NCBI GenBank assembly: GCA_027559495.1 | Contig: JAMXSV010000003.1 | Coordinates: 3,906,001 to 3,970,000, forward strand | Direction: 5' to 3' | Source of the DNA: Aurifilum marmelostoma | Lineage: Eukaryota > Ascomycota > Sordariomycetes > Diaporthales > Cryphonectriaceae | Length of the DNA stretch: 64,000 nucleotides | Shown here: positions 1 to 10,126 of the stretch, one piece after another | Numbering within the stretch: position 1 is the stretch's first letter | Layout: each line of letters begins with the position of its first letter | The notes under the pieces: generated by a model | Seen by the model: the letters and a program-made list of their open reading frames with translations, nothing else | Told to the model about the DNA's origin: nothing | Databases searched by the model: none | Position numbers and translations under genes: made by a program

Positions 1-64
1 GAATCTCCCAGGGGCTAGGCTACCTTCCTCGATCACTTGAGGCGATTCTCGTTCTTGTTCTCAC

Positions 65-772
65 CTAATCTTCCGCTTCCAGGGAACTGCCCCGGGAAGC
101 GGTCGACTCGCTCTCCGCATACTCACCGTCCCGACAGAACTCCACGATTAAGTCGAGCCTCTCGTAACCAATGTCAGTTCCACGGTTCTTCCAGAACAAG
201 TAGGCCTTGTGCACCTTGACAGCAGAGGTCGTGCGGCCGAGAGCCTCTGCGACATGCTGAGCACTGCGCAGGAAGGGGTTCTCCTCCCACGCCAGGGCCC
301 CAGGGCCGATGACGATCTCCTCCTGGTCGGGCTCTGTCGCATGCACGAAGAAAGCCTGATCAAAGGAGCCCATGGCACGCTCGTTGACAATGTTGTTGAC
401 AGCCAGGAACCGCAGCGCGTCGGGTTTGCCGCCCTCGGCAAGCCAGCCGTCCACCACCAGCTCCCAGAGCCGCATGTCGACGAAGCGTTTGGTCGCGTTT
501 TCAAGAAAGGCACTGGCTATACTCATTGCGCATCGGGAGGTGGAGACTGTGTAGGAGAACAACAGTTCAAAGTTGTCGTTCGAATCCTTGGTGTTGATGA
601 TCCACCGGAAGTACCAGTCCTCGGCGGGCCCGGTGAAGCGTTTGAAGAAGTCGGCGACTGGGGAAAGATCATCCCATTCGGGATCCTCACTACCTTTGCG
701 GATGAGTCCAAAGTCAGCGATAGTTCTGGCTTGACGCACGTTGACAGGCTCGCGGCTGACTTCGTTAGCCAT
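65..772 (-). CDS. Hypothetical protein, 235 aa, single exon
   Basis: An uninterrupted reading frame of 235 codons begins at an ATG (MANEVSREPVNV) and ends at 65. I do not recognise the family. The protein is acidic to neutral and looks globular, rich in aromatic residues (DWYFRW, LFWKNRG), with a Ser/Glu-rich tail of about 20 residues. It has no signal peptide, membrane segment or obvious catalytic motif. The balanced composition and lack of low complexity make it look like a real gene rather than a chance frame. The opposite-strand frames over the same bases read as arginine/leucine-rich shadows. The next gene upstream is about 1.1 kb away on the other strand. Function unknown. Confidence 0.6.
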   Translation of the reverse strand: MANEVSREPVNVRQARTIADFGLIRKGSEDPEWDDLSPVADFFKRFTGPAEDWYFRWIINTKDSNDNFELLFSYTVSTSRCAMSIASAFLENATKRFVDMRLWELVVDGWLAEGGKPDALRFLAVNNIVNERAMGSFDQAFFVHATEPDQEEIVIGPGALAWEENPFLRSAQHVAEALGRTTSAVKVHKAYLFWKNRGTDIGYERLDLIVEFCRDGEYAESESTASRGSSLEAED

Positions 773-1862
773 GATGTGTGCCTTTTGCTTAGGTCGTGAT
801 TTATGCTCTTTCGTTGGCTGTGATACCTATAAAGGAAGAATAAGATAAACAGAAGGGGATTAGCTGCGTGGTAAGGACGGTTATATATTCCCAAACGAGA
901 TGACGATACTGAGGAATGTTCTCGTTCAACAGCATTGTAATTACTCGAAGTCCATATCAATTATCACTTGGGGGAGAAACAACTCTCATGGTTGATTTCC
1001 AACATAGTGGTTGTTAAAGAACAATCGTTCTACTTCTTTGGTCTATCCACTTGGACTGTCCAGGCTCCCGAAAAGCTATTATACATATTTTTCGAATGAG
1101 TTGAGGACAAGGCTGGAGGATTTGAAGTAGGTAGACATTATGATTCTTTTCATAACTCAGTAATGACCAATGAGAAAGAGGGTCATTCTTGACAAGATCT
1201 CAGCAGCAATGCTGAATAACATGATACCAATACTTGCATAAACATGCCCCCGTGACAGTCAGGCATCAACTAATCATAGGTGCAGCATGCAAACAATTGA
1301 GCTTCTAGAATGAGAAGATGATGCTTTCTCTTGATCACAAATACCCCCCTCGCCTCTCCTCTCAGCAATTACCACCAGACTCCCTCTCGGAAAGGGGGGA
1401 AGAAAAGAAGAAAAGAAGAAGGGAAAAAAAAAAAGTTCGGCCTCCAAAGCTAATGGCGTATGTTTCTATAATTCATAAATCTGCCTTATAATTACGGAGC
1501 AATTGCTCCACGCCCAGCTTGACAGCATAAATCGTATTACTACCGGTATAATTAGGGTTTAATTGAATAAAGTATCAAAGAATTTATTATTGGGCGGATT
1601 GGCCACTGCAGGTATGCCAAGACAGGCGGCAGAACTTATACGCAAATTACTGCAGAGTGCCTGCTCAGCGCTGCACAGAGGCTGCCCCAATGCAAAGCAT
1701 CCCGCTAAGTATTTGAACCTGTCATCACGTCCCAACGTCCCTGGATCATTTGTGCCCGTTGCCTTCCTGACTTTGACCTCCTGACCCCGTCTTCACAACG
1801 TCCCACTATCAACTGGACGATTTGAGAGAAGATACCAATTTTCAATCGGAAAATTCATCGCC
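773..1862. other. Intergenic, divergent promoters
   Basis: AT-rich stretch between two divergent genes. It holds a purine-rich tract at about 1389-1434 (GGAAGAAAAGAAG repeats followed by A11) but no credible coding exon. I see nothing else in it. Confidence 0.5.
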
Positions 1863-3053
1863 ATGACGAACACAAAAGCTCTGCTGTTCTCGCCGCTGCT
1901 GGAACTCTTCATTCTCATCGCTCATCTTGCGTTGCCAGCACAGGAAGTGGAAGGATACGTCCGCGATGCCAAAGACAAGCCCCTCAAGTACCGCCTGTGA
2001 GATCCCAACGAACATGACCCCACTGAGAACAACACCCCCTCGTCATTCAATCACTCACACGGTTCTCCCCGCAGGAATGGTCTTCCCGTCCTCTCAGCAA
2101 CGGTGTTGTCCTGGGTCGGCCTCTGCACCCTCGGCATCCTACCGTGGGACTACCTCTACACCCACGTCTGGGAGACCTGTGCATCCGCCTGCGCGACAGG
2201 ACTCATCTGCACCGCATACATCATAGCCACAGCCCCTGACCAACCCGAACATCCGTCCGCATCACCTCCAAGCCCCCTTCTAGCGCAGGTTTTCCTCGGC
2301 CGCACCCTCAACCCGCGCCTCACCCTCGCAGGCCGTGTCCTCGACATCAAAATGGTCCTCTACGTGATCGGCGCTGTGCACCTCGAGCTAAATGTCCTGT
2401 CCTACGCCGCAGCGCACTACCTCCCCACCAACCGCGATCCCAGCCCGGGTGTCGCCCTCGCCGCGGGCCTGCTGACCTGGTTTGTCTGCGAGTACCTCTT
2501 CTGGGAGAACGTCCACCTGTACACGTACGACCTGATTGCTGAGCGCGTCGGCTTTAAGCTCGTGTGGGGCTGCATGTGCTTCTACCCTTTCTTCTATCCT
2601 GTAGGTATCGCCGCGGCCGTCAGGTTACCTAACCCTCACCGTGGGCTAGCCTACTATATCCTGGCCGCAGGGATTTACTTTGCTGGGTGGGGATTGAGTC
2701 GAGGTGCAAACCTTCAGAAGTTCTGGTTCAAGCGCGCTTCGGTGGAGGGTAGAACCGGCGCTATGGAGACCATTCGGTCAAAGGATGGTAGCCAAGTGCT
2801 GTTTTGTGGAGGGCTCTGGGGACTCGCAAGACATGTGAACTATGTTGGTGAGATCCTCGAGGCCGTGGGGATCGCGCTGGCGGTCGGGCACCCCACGACT
2901 GCGTGGGTGCCGTGGCTTTACCCGCTGTATTACATAGGTTTATTGGTCACAAGGGAGAGGGACGATGATAAGCGGTGCAGGGAGAAATACGGGTCATTGT
3001 GGGAAGAATACTGCTGGCGGGTTCCCTACAGGCTCATCCCATTTGTATACTGA
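1863..3053 (+). CDS. ERG24/ERG4-family sterol reductase-like membrane protein
   Basis: Exons 1863-1996 and 2075-3053; the 78-nt intron has GTGAGA and GCAG ends. The protein is 370 aa. The first exon gives a hydrophobic N-terminus (LLELFILIAHLALP), and the joint reads KYRLNGLPVLSA, which is typical of C14-sterol reductases. The C-terminus has the family signature, with LLVTRERDDDKRC at about 335-347, then KYGSLWEEYCWRVPYR and a final PFVY. The fold is a multi-pass ER membrane protein with NADPH-dependent reductase chemistry on sterol double bonds. At 370 aa it is shorter than yeast Erg24 (438) or Erg4 (473), so it is probably a divergent paralogue rather than the main ergosterol enzyme. The substrate cannot be assigned from sequence. 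Confidence 0.85.
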
Positions 3054-3448
3054 GGCGCGCACCATCCTCTTTCGTCTCCTGTATCTTATTATTTTGTTCC
3101 CTACTCTATCAGCAGAAATTGTCTGTCCCGAGCCTGTCGGAGAATCGTTCCGTTTGTGGAGACCCTTCATGTTTGTCGTGGTCATTTTCCCAACTCCATG
3201 CGCCATCGCTTGCAATGCTGAATTCACGAGATCACCATTACCGCTCCATTCGGGTATGACAGGATTCCAGTCGTATGCCGCTTAAGCTCCCTTGTTCCCG
3301 AGGTCTTTGGGTCTGATCCTCCTTTTTCGTCTTAGATAATATCGTTCGGGCGGGTAAGCTTCCAGAACGATCTCGGCGTTGATGTGCCTGTGTATCATAT
3401 TGATATGGTGTCAGCTCGCAAGACATCGCTTGTCACCGCCCTGCCACT
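3054..3448. other. Intergenic between convergent genes
   Basis: 395 bases of 3' flanking DNA between two convergent stop codons. No feature seen; likely the 3' UTRs of both neighbours. Confidence 0.5.
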
Positions 3449-3871
3449 TTATCGAAAACATTGCTCTGGCTTCGGACTTGAAGACGAACCTGACGTGCCT
3501 CCGTCACTAATAGAAGAACTCGCCGTCACAAGCGCAGTCTCGCTTCCAGCGCTGCGGCTGCCTGCCACGCCACAAACCACGGCCGGCGGTGCATCCAGCG
3601 CCGCAGCGAGGGTCTGCTCGCCAAGGCACTTCTGACAGAGCCCGCCAACAGGTCTGATGGCCTTGCGCTTCGGACAGTCAAATGCGTCCTTGTAGTAGTC
3701 TGGAGTGCGCGATCTCGACTGTGAGGTGTCGAACAGGAACTTGGGCCGTGGGAGTGTCATGTCTTGTCGAGCGCCGGGGCTATTGGTGAGGCCCTTCGCG
3801 ACAGGGCACTCGGCGACGTTTTGGAAATGCGTGTGGTTGCATGCTGAGACGGTGTAGATAAAAAGGCACAT
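3449..3871 (-). CDS. Small Cys/His-containing hypothetical protein
   Basis: A 140-aa frame starting MCLFIYTVSACNHTHF. Early cysteines and histidines (C2, C11, H13, H15, C22), a later CPKR and a C-x2-C pair (LCQKCLG) suggest a small metal-binding N-terminal module. It resembles the many short fungal proteins that begin M-C-x(4)-T-x3-C-x-H. The C-terminal third is Ser/Gly-rich and looks disordered. There is no signal peptide. The reading is supported by cysteine spacing rather than by a family I can name. A second overlapping frame (3780-4085) is less convincing. Function unknown. Confidence 0.5.
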   Translation of the reverse strand: MCLFIYTVSACNHTHFQNVAECPVAKGLTNSPGARQDMTLPRPKFLFDTSQSRSRTPDYYKDAFDCPKRKAIRPVGGLCQKCLGEQTLAAALDAPPAVVCGVAGSRSAGSETALVTASSSISDGGTSGSSSSPKPEQCFR

Positions 3872-4774
3872 CTTGCGGCAGAAATGGCGTGATGACGATT
3901 GAGATGATAGTGAGAAGGCAAAGATAAAGGCTGGGGTTCAGAATGGAGGTTCCTTCGCTACTGATGAGGTTTTGTGGAGAGTTTCGTAGTCCTTGAAGCT
4001 CACTGTATGTGTTTTGTTGCATTGATGTTTCGAGAACAGAAATTAGATTCTGATCATGCTTGGATGCAGCTGACAACGTGAGCAAGCAAGAGGAAGAAAC
4101 AAAAGGAAAGGGACAGAAAGAGTATCAAATGCGCTGGTCCTCGATGTCAATCGAAAGTGAGAGACCAGGCGTCACTCACGGTGTTTTGTGGTTCAATAAC
4201 ACAATGGCGCGCTGTAAATTACAAGTGCCATTGAAGTGATGAGGAGGCTTTCTTTGAGGCAATTGCCGGGCTGCCTTTGTTCCTTCTCTCTTGCAGACAG
4301 AAATAGAGGCTGTGGCCCCTTGTCTGCCTACATGTCGATGAACAGCATTTCGGGAAAGAACATATCTTGTGACAGCCAGGTCGTGCTTGCCATAATAATG
4401 CAGGTGCGTGGTGGTGACATCTTGTACCTCCTACAGCTTACCATCATTACATCATGTAGTCACTGGCACAACTGCTTTCACTCGGTACTTTACATGAAAC
4501 GAGAGTCTGCGCAATTGTCGAAACTAAGCCTATAGGGGATTCATCTGATGTTTATTTGTTTGAATGAAAAAGCAGGTTCCGGCTGGAATCGTTCGATGCA
4601 ACCCTGCGTTGACACCACATCACAGACGCCGTCATCGATGCGGACATGTCAAGTCCGTTAATACTAAGTCAATATCTCGAAATGCATTGACTCGGTGTGA
4701 CCATGACACGCAGATAAAGACATTGAGGAAGGGCTGGCTTCCCATCCTTTTCTCACTTCGTTGAGTCTACGGCG
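3872..4774. other. Intergenic, about 900 bp
   Basis: Upstream region of the small Cys/His gene and 3' flank of BET4. Only short, low-complexity frames occur here. No promoter element or RNA gene could be identified. Confidence 0.45.
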
Positions 4775-6266
4775 CTATGATTCTAATCCCATATCGAGTC
4801 CCATTTCTCGTTCGAGATCATCCCATCGACCCTTCTTCATCGGATCCAATTCCCGAACTTTGGAGAGCCAGATCCTCAGGCTGGACCGCTCATCATCCCT
4901 CAGCGGCCGCTTCTCCACGGCGGCGAGTGCCAAAGTGTAGTCCATGAGTCTCTCGTAGATCAGCTTGCAGTCGTCGTAATCCTCCAGGAGTTCCTTGATG
5001 TCTTCGAGTTCTCGAGTGATGTAAGTGACTCTGTCCTCATTCGTCAAGTCCGCGGTGATAGTGGGCTGGTCGACACGCTCGAACAGATCTAGCATGAGGA
5101 ACTGGTGGTAGTACCACAGAGACTGGTCATCGGGCCCCACATTCAAAGCCTCTCGAATCAAGGTCAGTTCTTTCTTGAAGCATTAGCCAAGCCTTGACAC
5201 AATTCAGAATTAGTGACACACCCACCCTCATCAAAGAATTTCCTCCTAGCAGCGTCATCCGCACCACGCTCAGCCAGCAGCCTGGGAATCAGCTTGCTCC
5301 GGTTGTGCCATGCGGAGAAGTTTGAAAGATCGACGCGGATCATTTTGGACGTGAATTCGAATTCCGGCTCCACCATGCTCTTGCCATTCAACGCCGCACT
5401 CTCTAAATGTTTCACGACGTTCCGGCGGTAGCCCCAGGCGTGGAAATTCCGACGGTCTTTGGTCAGCATCTTGGTATCCAGGCCCAGTTCCTCCTCCCAT
5501 ATGCGCCGCGCAACTGATGGATCTAGCCGGTCTATGGCCTGTTGCAGCAGCCAGGAGCGGTACTTCCATATCCAGTAGCATTTTGGGAATTCCATCAGCA
5601 ACGGCACCGTAAAGCCGAGCTCGGATTTGACCACTTCTAGGTCGTCCTGTTGAGCCCTGGCCCCAGCCTGCTTCTTCTCTTCTTCCGCAGCACCGGACCC
5701 ATCTTCTGTATCGCGGGTCGTCGTATCAGCTATAGTACCACTCTTCCCAGTTGTCTGGGACCTGAGGCTTTGCTGGATCGTGGTCGAGGAAGAGCAGGAG
5801 AAATCGGCGGAAGACGCTGTGATAGTGTCGGTCCGAAAAGAACTCGGCGACGCCTTCGAGGGCGAAGACCCAAGCGGCAGTTTGGACAACGATCCAGACA
5901 TTAGCAAGCGTCTGCGGACGTTCCATATTGTGTAGTACTCCGGGTTCAGCCGCAGGAGCTTCGTGGTGAGTTGGAAGGCCTCGGGGGTATAGTCGTCGCC
6001 TTTCGCGATCTGTTTGCGATTGAAGTTGTCAGCCGAAATCATGCTCCCAAGACCAAGGCAAGCGCGAGAGGGTCGGGCACAGCACGCACGTGAGTGCGAA
6101 TCTGCTCTTCAAGATCGCGGTATTTGTTGATCTTGTCAAGCTCTTGTATCTTCTGTTCTTCCGTGCGTGACCGGGTGGTTCGGGTCACGCCATGCTGATT
6201 CACTTGCTATCAGTCAACTTCTTTTCCGGGTGAACATGCTGGGTAGAGATGCCATACACTGGCCAT
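4775..6266 (-). CDS. bet4: Rab geranylgeranyltransferase alpha subunit
   Basis: Four exons: 6266-6258, 6194-6090, 6009-5226, 5169-4775; 430 aa. Exon 1 is only 9 nt (ATG GCC AGT) and joins to CAT GGC to give MASHGVTR, the usual start of this family. Five prenyltransferase-alpha repeats are visible (YYTIWNVRRR, YWIWKYRSWL, NFHAWGYRRN, NFSAWHNRSK, SLWYYHQFL). About 80 residues of Ser/Thr-rich low complexity separate repeats 1 and 2. The alpha subunit pairs with Bet2; the complex transfers geranylgeranyl to C-terminal cysteines of Rab GTPases delivered by the escort protein. The repeats and N-terminus fit type II (BET4) better than the RAM2 farnesyltransferase subunit. All splice sites are GT-AG and keep phase. 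Confidence 0.92.
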
Positions 6267-7270
6267 TTCGATTTTGTGTAGTTATGTGACAGAAGAAGAA
6301 GGCAGGACTCTTCAGAGTATATCCAGTGATGCGAGTGACAGTCCTTGTCAGAGGTTCAGGAGGCCACAGCGTCGAGAATGGCGTTCACAAGTTCAAGGCT
6401 TGGTGTTTCTGATCTTGGGTACAACGGACATCAATGCAGAAAGGGGCAGGGGTCCTGACAGTTGGGGTGTACCCAGAAGCCTGATCACTTGACAGGGGTG
6501 TCCTTGCATTCTGTCCTAGCACTCAACCCCTCTATTTACAATGACAGTACAGTGCTAATGAGGCAGAACAGGCCAACAACAACATTGCAATCACTTTGGT
6601 ATAGCTTTAGCCATGTGATGTGTTATGCGCACTCTCTTTATACCCTCAGACTTTCAATCTTACCCGCCAAATGTGTAGGCAATCTCACAGCTTGCGCTTC
6701 AGACACAATGCTGCATCATCCAATGTCATCCCAGTAGCAGCGACACTGTTGAGTGACTAGAGTGATAGCTGTGATGGCTCTGAGGTCTCTCTTTCCTCTC
6801 TTGAAGCTTTGAATCTTAGTATGATGCGCACAGAGTGGAGTGGCGCTTCTCATTTCCTCTTTCCCTTTCTCTGACTTTTGCCTACATCTTCCACCAACCT
6901 AATACTGATTCTATTTCTCAGAAATACCTATGATGACCTCTTCCTCTTCCTATGATATGCTGAACAGTGTTATGACACTCTCGATCGACCACATCTTACG
7001 AGAACCAGATATCTTCTCGCTGATGATTTGAGAACTGCTCCAGCTGGTCCCGCCCTTCCGGCCACAGCAATTGAAGCTGCTGCCGTCTGGCTGAAGAGCC
7101 AGGTGGGACGATTTTGGCTCATCTCATCTGCCTGCCCGCTCGTTCTCCTCTTGAAATCATCGTCACTAATTACAACGCTCCTCCAGCCAGTCGCTCGCTA
7201 TCCACGCCTCTCAACCTGTCTTCGACCTGTCTGATGCGCATCCCCTCTCATCCCGGAGTCTCGTGGACAT
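6267..7270. other. Intergenic, divergent promoters of BET4 and the AMA1-type gene
   Basis: About 1 kb between divergent starts. Short frames at 7028-7234 and 7114-7362 lie just upstream of the AMA1-type ATG and look like 5' UTR rather than genes. No clear regulatory motif was identified. Confidence 0.45.
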
Positions 7271-10126
7271 ATGCAACCTCGCACGCCTCGAAGTCTAGTG
7301 CAACTCACGATGGCCAGGTCAAACACACCTGTTACTCCACGCACACAACAACCCTGTCTTGAACCTCCATGCCGTACTGGCCGCTCTGCAGATTCCGGTT
7401 ATGGATCCCTTGAGACGTCACCAACCAGGTCCATTACCAGGTATCGTCTCAACCGGGTCGCTCTGTCCAATGGCCCACAACTGTATGATGGGACCAGCTC
7501 TGAAGAGTCAGCCTCTGAGGCATCGGAACAAGATACGCCAGAGAAGGCGAGATTTTCTTCGCCAAGTGTAGAGCTTGGGAGATTTGCAACCCTTCCCCGA
7601 GTCTCGGGGAGGCGGATTTCACGAACCGATTCTTATCCAGTAATCACGCAGCCCAAGTCCGACCATTATCGCCACGGTTCTGACAGCACTGCTTTCAACG
7701 GGTCCAAAGCGGCAGGCTCGCTGAAGGCACTAGATCGATTCGTGCCTACAAGAAACAATGTAACACCGCGATCAGAGAGACTGCAGACCACCCGGGCTCT
7801 GCAAGACCTCTCGCCTTCTGAACGACTTGTGCGTCACAATCAAGATGCTCCCGATCCTTTCTGCTTCAGACGGCGGGCTCTGCCACCTTCTCCAACAGAA
7901 GCCCGGAAGACTAGACGCCCAAGTCAGAATGGTACCGTCCTCGACTCGGCCCCGTTCGATGAAACAGACAGAAGAGTAGTGAGTCCTCGGCTGCTCTCTC
8001 CGAGGCAAGATAATTGGGGCGTAAATCACACGACTGACATTGATTCTAGTTCAGCAGCAGCATCTGGTCCATTGGTGCTGTGGCTCCCAGTCATGGAGCC
8101 ATCGAGGATGGACGAGGTGGTCTTTTTGCGAGCGGCACCACTGCTCCCATGTTCAATACTCAATTCCCACCATCGCGGCCCAAAGCCGAGGAAGATGTCG
8201 AGAAGCATGAGGCGCGCCTCGCATCAGCCTTCAACATCGATTAGTCGTCGCGAATACTCGGTCTCGATCGCTTGTCGACCATGGCGGAGAAGCAGCCGAA
8301 GACGCTGAGCAGTCAACCGAGGCGCAAAACATACTGGAACGGTACGCAGCTGGTCAGGGAGGACCACCCTGTGAAGAAATCGTCCAAACAAGTACCAGAA
8401 CTCCGGACATTACCAGTTGCTCCATTCAAGGTTCTCGATGCACCCAGTCTCAGAGACGATTACTACTGCTCAGTCTTGGCGTTCGATCCTGTCTGTCAGA
8501 CGTTGGCTGTTGGTCTTGGTGCAAGACTTTATAGCTGGTCTGAGCTCACTGGGGTCCAGACGCTCGAGGACAATGGGCTTGGTGATGTCTCATGGCTGAC
8601 CACGCTCGACTTTTCGTCCGCTCAAGGCAAGAAATGCATCCTCGCGTACGGTCGATCAAACGGGGTATTGAATCTAATGTCGCTCTGGGATGCCCCGACA
8701 CTATACGACCGCCAATATCCTCGATTTAGGTTTGCCCCGCACGTCGAGGAAGCACCTGTTGCCTGTGTTAGTTGGAAGCCTACTGTCTCCGTTCGCCCGT
8801 CAATCAATCCTTACAACCCTGGACACCTCGTTAAGAACGAAGATCTCCTCGTTGGTGATGAGCACGGTAATGTTTTCTACTATGCCGTTGAGTGGCCCCG
8901 ATCATGGGAGACCTACCGCCACAATTGGCGGGGGAGTGTCCAGTGCCTCGCCTACATCACAGCTCATACACAGCAGATATGTGGGCTCTCGTGGTCCCCA
9001 AGCGGCAGCTTGTTTGCTACGGGAGGCAATGACAATATCTGCTTTCTTTTCGAGGCGCAGAAGATAACCGAACCACCAGAGGATCTCGGTCGTGACCAAG
9101 AGGCCGAACATACCTTGTCTGCGTATCGAGAGCCGATCCCGCCCCCCTACCACTAGTGGACAACCTGAGCTGCGACGCTCATTGAGCGGCACCTCGGTGG
9201 GGAGGCGGTTGACTCAGCTCCCCGCGGTCTCTCTGCCTACTCAACGGCAGATATCTGTCTCCTCATCTGGCAGCACGAGCCAGCCCGTGGCCATCGGGTC
9301 GATTGATGACCGGCTATTGATAATGCCGCCCATGGCGTCACCCTTTGCTCGTTTTCTTGGCTCTAACACCAACACTCGCATCTGGGACCTCAACCGCATC
9401 ATCGCCGAACGCGGTGCACCCCGTTATCCGCCGGCCTTACCTGCCAACATATCGGCTGCATCAGATGTGTTCCGAAACCCCGTCTCCGATACATCAGGAG
9501 ATCCTCGCTCCATTGGTGAGCGGCAAGCCAAGCACAGGTGGGAACATACGGCTGCCGTGAAAGCCATCGCTTTCTGCCCCTGGCGGGATGGGCTCGTTGC
9601 CACTAGGGGTGGATCTCACGACAAGTGCATTCACTTCTACCACACAACGTCGGGAGTAGCATTGGCCACCATTGCGGTGCACGCTCAGGTGACGAGCCTG
9701 ATATGGAGCACTACACGGAGAGAAATCGCTGCGACGTTTGGATACGCCCAGCCAGATCATCCTTACCGAATCGCGGTATTCTCCTGGCCTGAGTGCAGGC
9801 AGGTGGCAGCAATCCCGTGGGAAGGGGATCACCGGGCACTGTACGCTATACCCTACCCACAAGGCCCACCAGATTACAGGGCTGCGAGAGATGCCACAGG
9901 GAACCCAAGAGATCGGGATCGAGAAAGACGTGAGAGAGAGAAGAGACGAAACCGGACTGCGATGGAGGGATGCATAGTTGTCGCTGCCAGTGATGAGAGC
10001 ATCAAGTTCCACGAGGTGTGGTCAGGCGGGAAGAAGGCAACGATTGGTGGGACAGGACTTCTCGGTGGGAGTGACATACTGGAAGACCTAGAAGGGATCG
10101 AGAAGGAAGGGGACGTCATTCGCTAA
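7271..10126 (+). CDS. ama1: Meiotic APC/C activator, AMA1 type (Cdc20/Fizzy family), with internal UAG
   Basis: Exons 7271-7978 and 8050-10126; the intron has GTGAGT and TTCTAG ends. The predicted protein is about 927 aa if the two breaks below are bridged. Residues 155-161 are DRFVPTR, a C-box that docks on the anaphase-promoting complex. Exon 2 carries the family block IWSIGAVAP...GGLFASGTTAPMF...KHEARLASAFNID. A WD40 propeller follows (e.g. ICGLSWSPSGSLFATGG, VKAIAFCPWRDGLVAT), and the last two residues are Ile-Arg, the IR tail of APC/C activators. The long linkers resemble AMA1 more than Cdc20 or Cdh1. Two anomalies: an in-frame TAG at 8242-8244 (codon 301), and a one-base frame change at the C6 run 9142-9147. 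Without readthrough the product is 300 aa and lacks the propeller. Confidence 0.85.
8242..8244 (+). other. ama1: In-frame UAG inside AMA1-type coding sequence
   Basis: The codons around it read AAC ATC GAT TAG TCG TCG CGA. The frame stays open for about 900 nt after it and encodes conserved propeller sequence. The A to be changed sits in U-A-G, the context favoured by fungal A-to-I editing. It can be drawn in a UUAG loop closed by CGA/UCG. No GT-AG intron can remove it without deleting conserved residues. Confidence 0.8.

Noticed and set aside
209..799. 196-aa plus-strand frame over the first gene
   Set aside because: Antisense shadow of the 235-aa frame; composition is less protein-like.
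8198..8244. An intron ending at GATTAG that would remove the UAG of the AMA1-type gene
   Set aside because: The nearest GT donors give lengths that break the frame or delete the conserved KHEARLASAF block, and there is no branch site.
9117..9186. A short intron to explain the AMA1-type frame change near 9150
   Set aside because: Pairs with the right length modulo 3 (34, 40, 64 or 70 nt) are mostly too short or have poor acceptors and no branch site. Dropping one C of the C6 run gives a smooth Pro-rich linker.
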